64,000 nucleotides of DNA from Blastomussa wellsi. Taxonomy: Eukaryota; Cnidaria; Anthozoa; Scleractinia; Plerogyridae. The first letter of the stretch is position 1. Every line of letters starts with the position of its first letter. Made by a program: the position numbers and the translations under genes. A model generated the notes under the pieces. That model was not told where the DNA came from. It saw only the letters and a program-made list of their open reading frames with translations, and ran no database searches. The DNA lies in contig OX393573.1 in assembly GCA_947652115.1 (NCBI GenBank), positions 16,494,305 through 16,558,304 on the forward strand, read 5' to 3'. This document shows, piece after piece, positions 32,001-46,100 of the stretch.

Positions 32001-35000
32001 TTTTGAAAAGACGCCAAAATGGCCGATCTTTTAGCTCGACTTTGCAAAGCTGTAAAATTGAAACTACTTGTTCGATTTTAGCCTAATTGGGATCGATGGA
32101 CTCGCCAACTATCCTAGATTTGATCTGTGTAAAAAACCGCTTGAAAAAATCTGAAATAGCTGAGAAATAGCACGATTTTGAAAAGACGCCAAAATGGCCG
32201 ATCTTTTAGCTCGACTTTGCAAAGCTGTAAAATTAAAACTACTTGTTCGATTTTAGCCTAATTGGCATCGATGGACTCGCCAACTATCCTAGATTTGATC
32301 TGTGTAAAAAACCGCTTGAAAAAATCTCAAATAGCTGAGAAATAGCACGATTTTGAAAAGTCGCCAAAATGGCCGATCTTTTAGCTCGACTTTGCAAAGC
32401 TGTAAAATTGAAACTACCTGTTCGATTTTAGCCTAATTGGTATCGATGGACTCGGCAATTATCCTAGATTTGATCTGTGTAAAAAACCGCTTGAAAAAAT
32501 CTCAAATAGCTGAGAAATAGCACGATTTTGAAAAGTCGCCAAAATGGCCGATCTTTTAGCTCGACTTTGCAAAGCTGTAAAATTGAAACTACTTGTTCGA
32601 TTTTAGCCTAATTGGTATCGATGGACTCGCCAACTATCCTAGATTTGATCTGTGTAAAAAACCGCTTGAAAAAATCTGAAATAGCTGAGAAATAGCACGA
32701 TTTTGAAAAGACGCCAAAATGGCCGATCTTTTAGCTCGACTTTGCAAAGCTGTAAAATTGAAACTACTTGTTCGATTTTAGCCTAATTGGCATCGATGGA
32801 CTCGCCAACTATCCTAGATTTGATCTGTGTAAAAAACCGCTTGAAAAAATCTCAAATAGCTGAGTAATAGCACGATTTTGAAAAGTCGCCAAAATGGCCG
32901 ATCTTTTAGCTCGACTTTGCAAAGCTGTAAAATTGAAACTACCTGTTCGATTTTAGCCTAATTGGTATCGATGGACTCGGCAATTATCCTAGATTTGATC
33001 TGTGTAAAAAACCGCTTGAAAAAATCTCAAATAGCTGAGAAATAGCACGATTTTGAAAAGTCGCCAAAATGGCCGATCTTTTAGCTCGACTTTGCAAAGC
33101 TGTAAAATTGAAACTACTTGTTCGATTTTAGCCTAATTGGTATCGATGGACTCGCCAACTATCCTAGATTTGATCTGTGTAAAAAACCGCTTGAAAAAAT
33201 CTGAAATAGCTGAGAAATAGCACGATTTTGAAAAGACGCCAAAATGGCCGATCTTTTAGCTCGACTTTGCAAAGCTGTAAAATTGAAACTACTTGTTCGA
33301 TTTTAGCCTAATTGGTATCGATGGACTCGGCAATTATCCTAGATTTGATCTGTGTAAAAAACCGCTTGAAAAAATCTCAAATAGCTGAGAAATAGCACGA
33401 TTTTGAAAAGTCGCCAAAATGGCCGATCTTTTAGCTCGACTTTGCAAAGCTGTAAAATTGAAACTACTTGTTCGATTTTAGCCTAATTGGTATCGATGGA
33501 CTCGCCAACTATCCTAGATTTGATCTGTGTAAAAAACCGCTTGAAAAAATCTGAAATAGCTGAGAAATAGCACGATTTTGAAAAGACGCCAAAATGGCCG
33601 ATCTTTTAGCTCGACTTTGCAAAGCTGTAAAATTGAAACTACTTGTTCGATTTTAGCCTAATTGGTATCGATGGACTCGCCAACTATCCTAGATTTGATC
33701 TGTGTAAAAAACCGCTTGAAAAAATCTGAAATAGCTGAGAAATAGCACGATTTTGAAAAGACGCCAAAATGGCCGATCTTTTAGCTCGACTTTGCAAAGC
33801 TGTAAAATTGAAACTACTTGTTCGATTTTAGCCTAATTGGCATCGATGGACTCGCCAACTATCCTAGATTTGATCTGTGTAAAAAACCGCTTGAAAAAAT
33901 CTCAAATAGCTGAGAAATAGCACGATTTTGAAAAGTCGCCAAAATGGCCGATCTTTTAGCTCGACTTTGCAAAGCTGTAAAATTGAAACTACCTGTTCGA
34001 TTTTAGCCTAATTGGTATCGATGGACTCGGCAATTATCCTAGATTTGATCTGTGTAAAAAACCGCTTGAAAAAATCTCAAATAGCTGAGAAATAGCACGA
34101 TTTTGAAAAGTCGCCAAAATGGCCGATCTTTTAGCTCGACTTTGCAAAGCTGTAAAATTGAAACTACCTGTTCGATTTTAGCCTAATTGGTATCGATGGA
34201 CTCGGCAATTATCCTAGATTTGATCTGTGTAAAAAACCGCTTGAAAAAATCTCAAATAGCTGAGAAATAGCACGATTTTGAAAAGTCGCCAAAATGGCCG
34301 ATCTTTTAGCTCGACTTTGCAAAGCTGTAAAATTGAAACTACTTGTTCGATTTTAGCCTAATTGGTATCGATGGACTCGCCAACTATCCTAGATTTGATC
34401 TGTGTAAAAAACCGCTTGAAAAAATCTCAAATAGCTGAGAAATAGCACGATTTTGAAAAGTCGCCAAAATGGCCGATCTTTTAGCTCGACTTTGCAAAGC
34501 TGTAAAATTGAAACTACCTGTTCGATTTTAGCCTAATTGGTATCGATGGACTCGGCAATTATCCTAGATTTGATCTGTGTAAAAAACCGCTTGAAAAAAT
34601 CTCAAATAGCTGAGAAATAGCACGATTTTGAAAAGTCGCCAAAATGGCCGATCTTTTAGCTCGACTTTGCAAAGCTGTAAAATTGAAACTACTTGTTCGA
34701 TTTTAGCCTAATTGGTATCGATGGACTCGCCAACTATCCTAGATTTGATCTGTGTAAAAAACCGCTTGAAAAAATCTGAAATAGCTGAGAAATAGCACGA
34801 TTTTGAAAAGACGCCAAAATGGCCGATCTTTTAGCTCGACTTTGCAAAGCTGTAAAATTGAAACTACTTGTTCGATTTTAGCCTAATTGGGATCGATGGA
34901 CTCGCCAACTATCCTAGATTTGATCTGTGTAAAAAACCGCTTGAAAAAATCTGAAATAGCTGAGAAATAGCACGATTTTGAAAAGACGCCAAAATGGCCG

Positions 35001-38000
35001 ATCTTTTAGCTCGACTTTGCAAAGCTGTAAAATTAAAACTACTTGTTCGATTTTAGCCTAATTGGCATCGATGGACTCGCCAACTATCCTAGATTTGATC
35101 TGTGTAAAAAACCGCTTGAAAAAATCTCAAATAGCTGAGAAATAGCACGATTTTGAAAAGTCGCCAAAATGGCCGATCTTTTAGCTCGACTTTGCAAAGC
35201 TGTAAAATTGAAACTACCTGTTCGATTTTAGCCTAATTGGTATCGATGGACTCGGCAATTATCCTAGATTTGATCTGTGTAAAAAACCGCTTGAAAAAAT
35301 CTCAAATAGCTGAGAAATAGCACGATTTTGAAAAGTCGCCAAAATGGCCGATCTTTTAGCTCGACTTTGCAAAGCTGTAAAATTGAAACTACTTGTTCGA
35401 TTTTAGCCTAATTGGTATCGATGGACTCGCCAACTATCCTAGATTTGATCTGTGTAAAAAACCGCTTGAAAAAATCTGAAATAGCTGAGAAATAGCACGA
35501 TTTTGAAAAGACGCCAAAATGGCCGATCTTTTAGCTCGACTTTGCAAAGCTGTAAAATTGAAACTACTTGTTCGATTTTAGCCTAATTGGCATCGATGGA
35601 CTCGCCAACTATCCTAGATTTGATCTGTGTAAAAAACCGCTTGAAAAAATCTCAAATAGCTGAGTAATAGCACGATTTTGAAAAGTCGCCAAAATGGCCG
35701 ATCTTTTAGCTCGACTTTGCAAAGCTGTAAAATTGAAACTACCTGTTCGATTTTAGCCTAATTGGTATCGATGGACTCGGCAATTATCCTAGATTTGATC
35801 TGTGTAAAAAACCGCTTGAAAAAATCTCAAATAGCTGAGAAATAGCACGATTTTGAAAAGTCGCCAAAATGGCCGATCTTTTAGCTCGACTTTGCAAAGC
35901 TGTAAAATTGAAACTACTTGTTCGATTTTAGCCTAATTGGTATCGATGGACTCGCCAACTATCCTAGATTTGATCTGTGTAAAAAACCGCTTGAAAAAAT
36001 CTGAAATAGCTGAGAAATAGCACGATTTTGAAAAGACGCCAAAATGGCCGATCTTTTAGCTCGACTTTGCAAAGCTGTAAAATTGAAACTACTTGTTCGA
36101 TTTTAGCCTAATTGGTATCGATGGACTCGGCAATTATCCTAGATTTGATCTGTGTAAAAAACCGCTTGAAAAAATCTCAAATAGCTGAGAAATAGCACGA
36201 TTTTGAAAAGTCGCCAAAATGGCCGATCTTTTAGCTCGACTTTGCAAAGCTGTAAAATTGAAACTACTTGTTCGATTTTAGCCTAATTGGTATCGATGGA
36301 CTCGCCAACTATCCTAGATTTGATCTGTGTAAAAAACCGCTTGAAAAAATCTGAAATAGCTGAGAAATAGCACGATTTTGAAAAGACGCCAAAATGGCCG
36401 ATCTTTTAGCTCGACTTTGCAAAGCTGTAAAATTGAAACTACTTGTTCGATTTTAGCCTAATTGGTATCGATGGACTCGCCAACTATCCTAGATTTGATC
36501 TGTGTAAAAAACCGCTTGAAAAAATCTGAAATAGCTGAGAAATAGCACGATTTTGAAAAGACGCCAAAATGGCCGATCTTTTAGCTCGACTTTGCAAAGC
36601 TGTAAAATTGAAACTACTTGTTCGATTTTAGCCTAATTGGCATCGATGGACTCGCCAACTATCCTAGATTTGATCTGTGTAAAAAACCGGTTGAAAAAAT
36701 CTGAAATAGCTGAGAAATAGCACGATTTTGAAAAGTCGCCAAAATGGCCGATCTTTTAGCTCGACTTTGCAAAGCTGTAAAATTGAAACTACCTGTTCGA
36801 TTTTAGCCTAATTGGTATCGATGGACTCGGCAATTATCCTAGATTTGATCTGTGTAAAAAACCGCTTGAAAAAATCTCAAATAGCTGAGAAATAGCACGA
36901 TTTTGAAAAGTCGCCAAAATGGCCGATCTTTTAGCTCGACTTTGCAAAGCTGTAAAATTGAAACTACTTGTTCGATTTTAGCCTAATTGGTATCGATGGA
37001 CTCGCCAACTATCCTAGATTTGATCTGTGTAAAAAACCGCTTGAAAAAATCTGAAATAGCTGAGAAATAGCACGATTTTGAAAAGACGCCAAAATGGCCG
37101 ATCTTTTAGCTCGACTTTGCAAAGCTGTAAAATTGAAACTACTTGTTCGATTTTAGCCTAATTGGCATCGATGGACTCGCCAACTATCCTAGATTTGATC
37201 TGTGTAAAAAACCGCTTGAAAAAATCTCAAATAGCTGAGAAATAGCACGATTTTTAAAAGTCGCCAAAATGGCCGATCTTTTAGCTCGACTTTGCAAAGC
37301 TGTAAAATTGAAACTACCTGTTCGATTTTAGCCTAATTGGTATCGATGGACTCGGCAATTATCCTAGATTTGATCTGTGTAAAAAACCGCTTGAAAAAAT
37401 CTCAAATAGCTGAGAAATAGCACGATTTTGAAAAGTCGCCAAAATGGCCGATCTTTTAGCTCGACTTTGCAAAGCTGTAAAATTGAAACTACTTGTTCGA
37501 TTTTAGCCTAATTGGTATCGATGGACTCGCCAACTATCCTAGATTTGATCTGTGTAAAAAACCGCTTGAAAAAATCTGAAATAGCTGAGAAATAGCACGA
37601 TTTTGAAAAGACGCCAAAATGGCCGATCTTTTAGCTCGACTTTGCAAAGCTGTAAAATTGAAACTACTTGTTCGATTTTAGCCTAATTGGCATCGATGGA
37701 CTCGCCAACTATCCTAGATTTGATCTGTGTAAAAAACCGCTTGAAAAAATCTCAAATAGCTGAGAAATAGCACGATTTTGAAAAGTCGCCAAAATGGCCG
37801 ATCTTTTAGCTCGACTTTGCAAAGCTGTAAAATTGAAACTACCTGTTCGATTTTAGCCTAATTGGTATCGATGGACTCGGCAATTATCCTAGATTTGATC
37901 TGTGTAAAAAACCGCTTGAAAAAATCTCAAATAGCTGAGAAATAGCACGATTTTGAAAAGTCGCCAAAATGGCCGATCTTTTAGCTCGACTTTGCAAAGC

Positions 38001-40166
38001 TGTAAAATTGAAACTACTTGTTCGATTTTAGCCTAATTGGTATCGATGGACTCGCCAACTATCCTAGATTTGATCTGTGTAAAAAACCGCTTGAAAAAAT
38101 CTGAAATAGCTGAGAAATAGCACGATTTTGAAAAGACGCCAAAATGGCCGATCTTTTAGCTCGACTTTGCAAAGCTGTAAAATTGAAACTACTTGTTCGA
38201 TTTTAGCCTAATTGGTATCGATGGACTCGCCAACTATCCTAGATTTGATCTGTGTAAAAAACCGCTTGAAAAAATCTGAAATAGCTGAGAAATAGCACGA
38301 TTTTGAAAAGACGCCAAAATGGCCGATCTTTTAGCTCGACTTTGCAAAGCTGTAAAATTGAAACTACTTGTTCGATTTTAGCCTAATTGGCATCGATGGA
38401 CTCGCCAACTATCCTAGATTTGATCTGTGTAAAAAACCGCTTGAAAAAATCTCAAATAGCTGAGAAATAGCACGATTTTGAAAAGTCGCCAAAATGGCCG
38501 ATCTTTTAGCTCGACTTTGCAAAGCTGTAAAATTGAAACTACCTGTTCGATTTTAGCCTAATTGGTATCGATGGACTCGGCAATTATCCTAGATTTGATC
38601 TGTGTAAAAAACCGCTTGAAAAAATCTCAAATAGCTGAGAAATAGCACGATTTTGAAAAGTCGCCAAAATGGCCGATCTTTTAGCTCGACTTTGCAAAGC
38701 TGTAAAATTGAAACTACTTGTTCGATTTTAGCCTAATTGGTATCGATGGACTCGCCAACTATCCTAGATTTGATCTGTGTAAAAAACCGCTTGAAAAAAT
38801 CTGAAATAGCTGAGAAATAGCACGATTTTGAAAAGACGCCAAAATGGCCGATCTTTTAGCTCGACTTTGCAAAGCTGTAAAATTGAAACTACTTGTTCGA
38901 TTTTAGCCTAATTGGCATCGATGAACTCGCCAACTATCCTAGATTTGATCTGTGTAAAAAACCGCTTGAAAAAATCTCAAATAGCTGAGAAATAGCACGA
39001 TTTTGAAAAGTCGCCAAAATGGCCGATCTTTTAGCTCGACTTTGCAAAGCTGTAAAATTGAAACTACCTGTTCGATTTTAGCCTAATTGGTATCGATGGA
39101 CTCGGCAATTATCCTAGATTTGATCTGTGTAAAAAACCGCTTGAAAAAATCTCAAATAGCTGAGAAATAGCACGATTTTGAAAAGTCGCCAAAATGGCCG
39201 ATCTTTTAGCTCGACTTTGCAAAGCTGTAAAATTGAAACTACTTGTTCGCTTTTAGCCTAATTGGTATCGATGGACTCGCCAACTATCCTAGATTTGATC
39301 TGTGTAAAAAACCGCTTGAAAAAATCTGAAATAGCTGAGAAATAGCACGATTTTGAAAAGACGCCAAAATGGCCGATCTTTTAGCTCGACTTTGCAAAGC
39401 TGTAAAATTGAAACTACCTGTTCGATTTTAGCCTAATTGGTATCGATGGACTCGGCAATTATCCTAGATTTGATCTGTGTAAAAAACCGCTTGAAAAAAT
39501 CTCAAATAGCTGAGAAATAGCACGATTTTGAAAAGTCGCCAAAATGGCCGATCTTTTAGCTCGACTTTGCAAAGCTGTAAAATTGAAACTACTTGTTCGA
39601 TTTTAGCCTAATTGGTATCGATGGACTCGCCAACTATCCTAGATTTGATCTGTGTAAAAAACCGCTTGAAAAAATCTGAAATAGCTGAGAAATAGCACGA
39701 TTTTGAAAAGACGCCAAAATGGCCGATCTTTTAGCTCGACTTTGCAAAGCTGTAAAATTGAAACTACTTGTTCGATTTTAGGCTAATTGGTATCGATGGA
39801 CTCGCCAACTATCCTAGATTTGATCTGTGTAAAAAACCGCTTGAAAAAATCTGAAATAGCTGAGAAATAGCACGATTTTGAAAAGACGCCAAAATGGCCG
39901 ATCTTTAAGCTCGACTTTGCAAAGCTGTAAAATTGAAACTACTTGTTCGATTTTAGCCTAATTGGTATCGATGGACTCGCCAACTATCCTAGATTTGATC
40001 TGTGTAAAAAACCGCTTGAAAAAATCTGAAATAGCTGAAAAATAGCACGATTTTGAAAAGACGCCAAAATGGCCGATCTTTTAGCTCGACTTTGCAAAGC
40101 TGTAAAATTGAAACTACTTGTTCGATTTTAGCCTAATTGGCATCGATGGACTCGCCAACTATCCTA
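20041..40166 (+). repeat. Satellite block B1: 525/700-bp three- or four-monomer higher-order repeat
   Basis: 115 monomers with a net surplus of one base. The trimer is: B-a (CTCAAAT, GTCGCC, ACTTG, GGTATCG, CTCGCCAACT), B-b (CTGAAAT, GACGCC, ACTTG, GGCATCG, CTCGCCAACT), B-c (CTCAAAT, GTCGCC, ACCTG, GGTATCG, CTCGGCAATT). A second B-b-like monomer with GGTATCG is often inserted, giving 700-bp tetramers. CTCGGCAATT/CAAGT marks fall at 21601, 22126, 22826, 23351, 23876, 24226, 24576, 25276, 25626, 25976 and 26501, showing 525, 700 and 350-bp steps. Larger internal duplications are noted in the findings. Confidence 0.85.
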
Positions 40167-43100
40167 GATTTGATCTGTGTAAAAAACCGCTTGAAAAAAT
40201 CTCAAATAGCTGAGAAATAGCACGATTTTGAAAACGCGCCAAAATGGCCAATCTTTTAGCTCGACTTTGCAAAGCTGTAAAATTGAAACTACTTGTTCGA
40301 TTTTAGCCTAATTGGTATCGATGGACTCGCCAACTATCCTAGATTTGATCTGTGTAAAAAACCGCTTGAAAAAATCTGAAATAGCTGAGAAATAGCACGA
40401 TTTTGAAAAGACGCCAAAATGGCCAATCTTTTAGCTCGACTTTGCAAAGCTGTAAAATTGAAACTACTTGTTCGATTTTAGCCTAATTGGCATCGATGGA
40501 CTCGCCAACTATCCTAGATTTGATCTGTGTAAAAAACCGCTTGAAAAAATCTCAAATAGCTGAGAAATAGCACGATTTTGAAAACGCGCCAAAATGGCCA
40601 ATCTTTTAGCTCGACTTTGCAAAGCTGTAAAATTGAAACTACTTGTTCGATTTTAGCCTAATTGGTATCGATGGACTCGCCAACTATCCTAGATTTGATC
40701 TGTGTAAAAAACCGCTTGAAAAAATCTCAAATAGCTGAGAAATAGCACGATTTTGAAAAGTCGCCAAAATGGCCGATCTTTTAGCTCGACTTTGCAAAGC
40801 TGTAAAATTGAAACTACCTGTTCGATTTTAGCCTAATTGGTATCGATGGACTCGGCAACTATCCTAGATTTGATCTGTGTAAAAAACCGCTTTAAAAAAT
40901 CTCAAAAAGCTGAAAAATAGCACGATTTTGAAAAGACGCCAAAATGGCCGATCTTTTAGCTCGACTTTGCAAAGCTGTAAAATTGAAACTACTTGTTCGA
41001 TTTTAGCCTAATTGGTATCGATGGACTCGCCAACTATCCTAGATTTGATCTGTGTAAAAAACCGCTTGAAAAAATCTGAAATAGCTGAGAAATAGCACGA
41101 TTTTGAAAAGACGCCAAAATGGCCAATCTTTTAGCTCGACTTTGCAAAGCTGTAAAATTGAAACTACTTGTTCGATTTTAGCCTAATTGGCATCGATGGA
41201 CTCGCCAACTATCCTAGATTTGATCTGTGTAAAAAACCGCTTGAAAAAATCTCAAATAGCTGAGAAATAGCACGATTTTGAAAACGCGCCAAAATGGCCA
41301 ATCTTTTAGCTCGACTTTGCAAAGCTGTAAAATTGAAACTACTTGTTCGATTTTAGCCTAATTGGTATCGATGGACTCGCCAACTATCCTAGATTTGATC
41401 TGTGTAAAAAACCGCTTGAAAAAATCTGAAATAGCTGAGAAATAGCACGATTTTGAAAAGACGCCAAAATGGCCAATCTTTTAGCTCGACTTTGCAAAGC
41501 TGTAAAATTGAAACTACTTGTTCGATTTTAGCCTAATTGGCATCGATGGACTCGCCAACTATCCTAGATTTGATCTGTGTAAAAAACCGCTTGAAAAAAT
41601 CTCAAATAGCTGAGAAATAGCACGATTTTGAAAACGCGCCAAAATGGCCAATCTTTTAGCTCGACTTTGCAAAGCTGTAAAATTGAAACTACTTGTTCGA
41701 TTTTAGCCTAATTGGTATCGATGGACTCGCCAACTATCCTAGATTTGATCTGTGTAAAAAACCGCTTGAAAAAATCTCAAATAGCTGAGAAATAGCACGA
41801 TTTTGAAAAGTCGCCAAAATGGCCGATCTTTTAGCTCGACTTTGCAAAGCTGTAAAATTGAAACTACCTGTTCGATTTTAGCCTAATTGGTATCGATGGA
41901 CTCGGCAACTATCCTAGATTTGATCTGTGTAAAAAACCGCTTTAAAAAATCTCAAAAAGCTGAAAAATAGCACGATTTTGAAAAGACGCCAAAATGGCCG
42001 ATCTTTTAGCTCGACTTTGCAAAGCTGTAAAATTGAAACTACTTGTTCGATTTTAGCCTAATTGGTATCGATGGACTCGCCAACTATCCTAGATTTGATC
42101 TGTGTAAAAAACCGCTTGAAAAAATCTGAAATAGCTGAGAAATAGCACGATTTTGAAAAGACGCCAAAATGGCCAATCTTTTAGCTCGACTTTGCAAAGC
42201 TGTAAAATTGAAACTACTTGTTCGATTTTAGCCTAATTGGCATCGATGGACTCGCCAACTATCCTAGATTTGATCTGTGTAAAAAACCGCTTGAAAAAAT
42301 CTCAAATAGCTGAGAAATAGCACGATTTTGAAAACGCGCCAAAATGGCCAATCTTTTAGCTCGACTTTGCAAAGCTGTAAAATTGAAACTACTTGTTCGA
42401 TTTTAGCCTAATTGGTATCGATGGACTCGCCAACTATCCTAGATTTGATCTGTGTAAAAAACCGCTTGAAAAAATCTGAAATAGCTGAGAAATAGCACGA
42501 TTTTGAAAAGACGCCAAAATGGCCAATCTTTTAGCTCGACTTTGCAAAGCTGTAAAATTGAAACTACTTGTTCGATTTTAGCCTAATTGGCATCGATGGA
42601 CTCGCCAACTATCCTAGATTTGATCTGTGTAAAAAACCGCTTAAAAAAATCTCAAATAGCTGAGAAATAGCACGATTTTGAAAACGCGCCAAAATGGCCA
42701 ATCTTTTAGCTCGACTTTGCAAAGCTGTAAAATTGAAACTACTTGTTCGATTTTAGCCTAATTGGTATCGATGGACTCGCAAACTATCCTAGATTTGATC
42801 TGTGTAAAAAACCGCTTGAAAAAATCTCAAATAGCTGAGAAATAGCACGATTTTGAAAAGTCGCCAAAATGGCCGATCTTTTAGCTCGACTTTGCAAAGC
42901 TGTAAAATTGAAACTACCTGTTCGATTTTAGCCTAATTGGTATCGATGGACTCGGCAACTATCCTAGATTTGATCTGTGTAAAAAACCGCTTTAAAAAAT
43001 CTCAAAAAGCTGAAAAATAGCACGATTTTGAAAAGACGCCAAAATGGCCGATCTTTTAGCTCGACTTTGCAAAGCTGTAAAATTGAAACTACTTGTTCGA

Positions 43101-46100
43101 TTTTAGCCTAATTGGTATCGATGGACTCGCCAACTATCCTAGATTTGATCTGTGTAAAAAACCGCTTGAAAAAATCTGAAATAGCTGAGAAATAGCACGA
43201 TTTTGAAAAGACGCCAAAATGGCCAATCTTTTAGCTCGACTTTGCAAAGCTGTAAAATTGAAACTACTTGTTCGATTTTAGCCTAATTGGCATCGATGGA
43301 CTCGCCAACTATCCTAGATTTGATCTGTGTAAAAAACCGCTTGAAAAAATCTCAAATAGCTGAGAAATAGCACGATTTTGAAAACGCGCCAAAATGGCCA
43401 ATCTTTTAGCTCGACTTTGCAAAGCTGTAAAATTGAAACTACTTGTTCGATTTTAGCCTAATTGGTATCGATGGACTCGCCAACTATCCTAGATTTGATC
43501 TGTGTAAAAAACCGCTTGAAAAAATCTGAAATAGCTGAGAAATAGCACGATTTTGAAAAGACGCCAAAATGGCCGATCTTTTAGCTCGACTTTGCAAAGC
43601 TGTAAAATTGAAACTACTTGTTCGATTTTAGCCTAATTGGCATCGATGGACTCGCCAACTATCCTAGATTTGATCTGTGTAAAAAACCGCTTGAAAAAAT
43701 CTCAAATAGCTGAGAAATAGCACGATTTTGAAAACGCGCCAAAATGGCCAATCTTTTAGCTCGACTTTGCAAAGCTGTAAAATTGAAACTACTTGTTCGA
43801 TTTTAGCCTAATTTGTATCGATGGACTCGCCAACTATCCTAGATTTGATCTGTGTAAAAAACCGCTTGAAAAAATCTCAAATAGCTGAGAAATAGCACGA
43901 TTTTGAAAAGTTGCCAAAATGGCCGATCTTTTAGCTCGACTTTGCAAAGCTGTAAAATTGAAACTACTTGTTTGATTTTAGCCTAATTGGCATCGATGGA
44001 CTCGCCAACTATCCTAGATTTGATCTGTGTAAAAAACCGCTTGAAAAAATCTCAAATAGCTGAGAAATAGCACGATTTTGAAAAGTCGCCAAAATGGCCG
44101 ATCTTTTAGCTCGACTTTGCAAAGCTGTAAAATTGAAACTACCTGTTCGATTTTAGCCTAATTGGTATCGATGGACTCGGCAATTATCCTAGATTTGATC
44201 TGTGTAAAAAACCGCTTGAAAAAATCTCAAATAGCTGAGAAATAGCACGATTTTGAAAAGTCGCCAAAATGGCCGATCTTTTAGCTCGACTTTGCAAAGC
44301 TGTAAAATTGAAACTACCTGTTCGATTTTAGCCTAATTGGTATCGATGGACTCGGCAACTATCCTAGATTTGATCTGTGTAAAAAACCGCTTTAAAAAAT
44401 CTCAAAAAGCTGAAAAATAGCACGATTTTGAAAAGACGCCAAAATGGCCGATCTTTTAGCTCGACTTTGCAAAGCTGTAAAATTGAAACTACTTGTTCGA
44501 TTTTAGCCTAATTGGTATCGATGGACTCGCCAACTATCCTAGATTTGATCTGTGTAAAAAACCGCTTGAAAAAATCTGAAATAGCTGAGAAATAGCACGA
44601 TTTTGAAAAGACGCCAAAATGGCCAATCTTTTAGCTCGACTTTGCAAAGCTGTAAAATTGAAACTACTTGTTCGATTTTAGCCTAATTGGCATCGATGGA
44701 CTCGCCAACTATCCTAGATTTGATCTGTGTAAAAAACCGCTTGAAAAAATCTCAAATAGCTGAGAAATAGCACGATTTTGAAAACGCGCCAAAATGGCCA
44801 ATCTTTTAGCTCGACTTTGCAAAGCTGTAAAATTGAAACTACTTGTTCGATTTTAGCCTAATTGGTATCGATGGACTCGCCAACTATCCTAGATTTGATC
44901 TGTGTAAAAGACCGCTTGAAAAAATCTGAAATAGCTGAGAAATAGCACGATTTTGAAAAGACGCCAAAATGGCCAATCTTTTAGCTCGACTTTGCAAAGC
45001 TGTAAAATTGAAACTACTTGTTCGATTTTAGCCTAATTGGCATCGATGGACTCGCCAACTATCCTAGATTTGATCTGTGTAAAAAACCGCTTGAAAAAAT
45101 CTCAAATAGCTGAGAAATAGCACGATTTTGAAAACGCGCCAAAATGGCCAATCTTTTAGCTCGACTTTGCAAAGCTGTAAAATTGAAACTACTTGTTCGA
45201 TTTTAGCCTAATTGATATCGATGGACTCGCCAACTATCCTAGATTTGATCTGTGTAAAAAACCGCTTGAAAAAATCTCAAATAGCTGAGAAATAGCACGA
45301 TTTTGAAAAGTCGCCAAAATGGCCGATCTTTTAGCTCGACTTTGCAAAGCTGTAAAATTGAAACTACCTGTTCGATTTTAGCCTAATTGGTATCGATGGA
45401 CTCGGCAACTATCCTAGATTTGATCTGTGTAAAAAACCGCTTTAAAAAATCTCAAATAGCTGAGAAATAGCACGATTTTGAAAAGACGCCAAAATGGCCG
45501 ATCTTTTAGCTCGACTTTGCAAAGCTGTAAAATTGAAACTACTTGTTCGATTTTAGCCTAATTGGTATCGATGGACTCGCCAACTATCCTAGATTTGATC
45601 TGTGTAAAAAACCGCTTGAAAAAATCTGAAATAGCTGAGAAATAGCACGATTTTGAAAAGACGCCAAAATGGCCAATCTTTTAGCTCGAATTTGCAAAGC
45701 TGTAAAATTGAAACTACTTGTTCGATTTTAGCCTAATTGGCATCGATGGACTCGCCAACTATCCTAGATTTGATCTGTGTAAAAAACCGCTTGAAAAAAT
45801 CTCAAATAGCTGAGAAATAGCACGATTTTGAAAACGCGCCAAAATGGCCAATCTTTTAGCTCGACTTTGCAAAGCTGTAAAATTGAAACTACTTGTTCGA
45901 TTTTAGCCTAATTGGTATCGATGGACTCGCCAACTATCCTAGATTTGATCTGTGTAAAAAACCGCTTGAAAAAATCTGAAATAGCTGAGAAATAGCACGA
46001 TTTTGAAAAGACGCCAAAATGGCCAATCTTTTAGCTCGACTTTGCAAAGCTGTAAAATTGAAACTACTTGTTCGATTTTAGCCTAATTGGCATCGATGGA

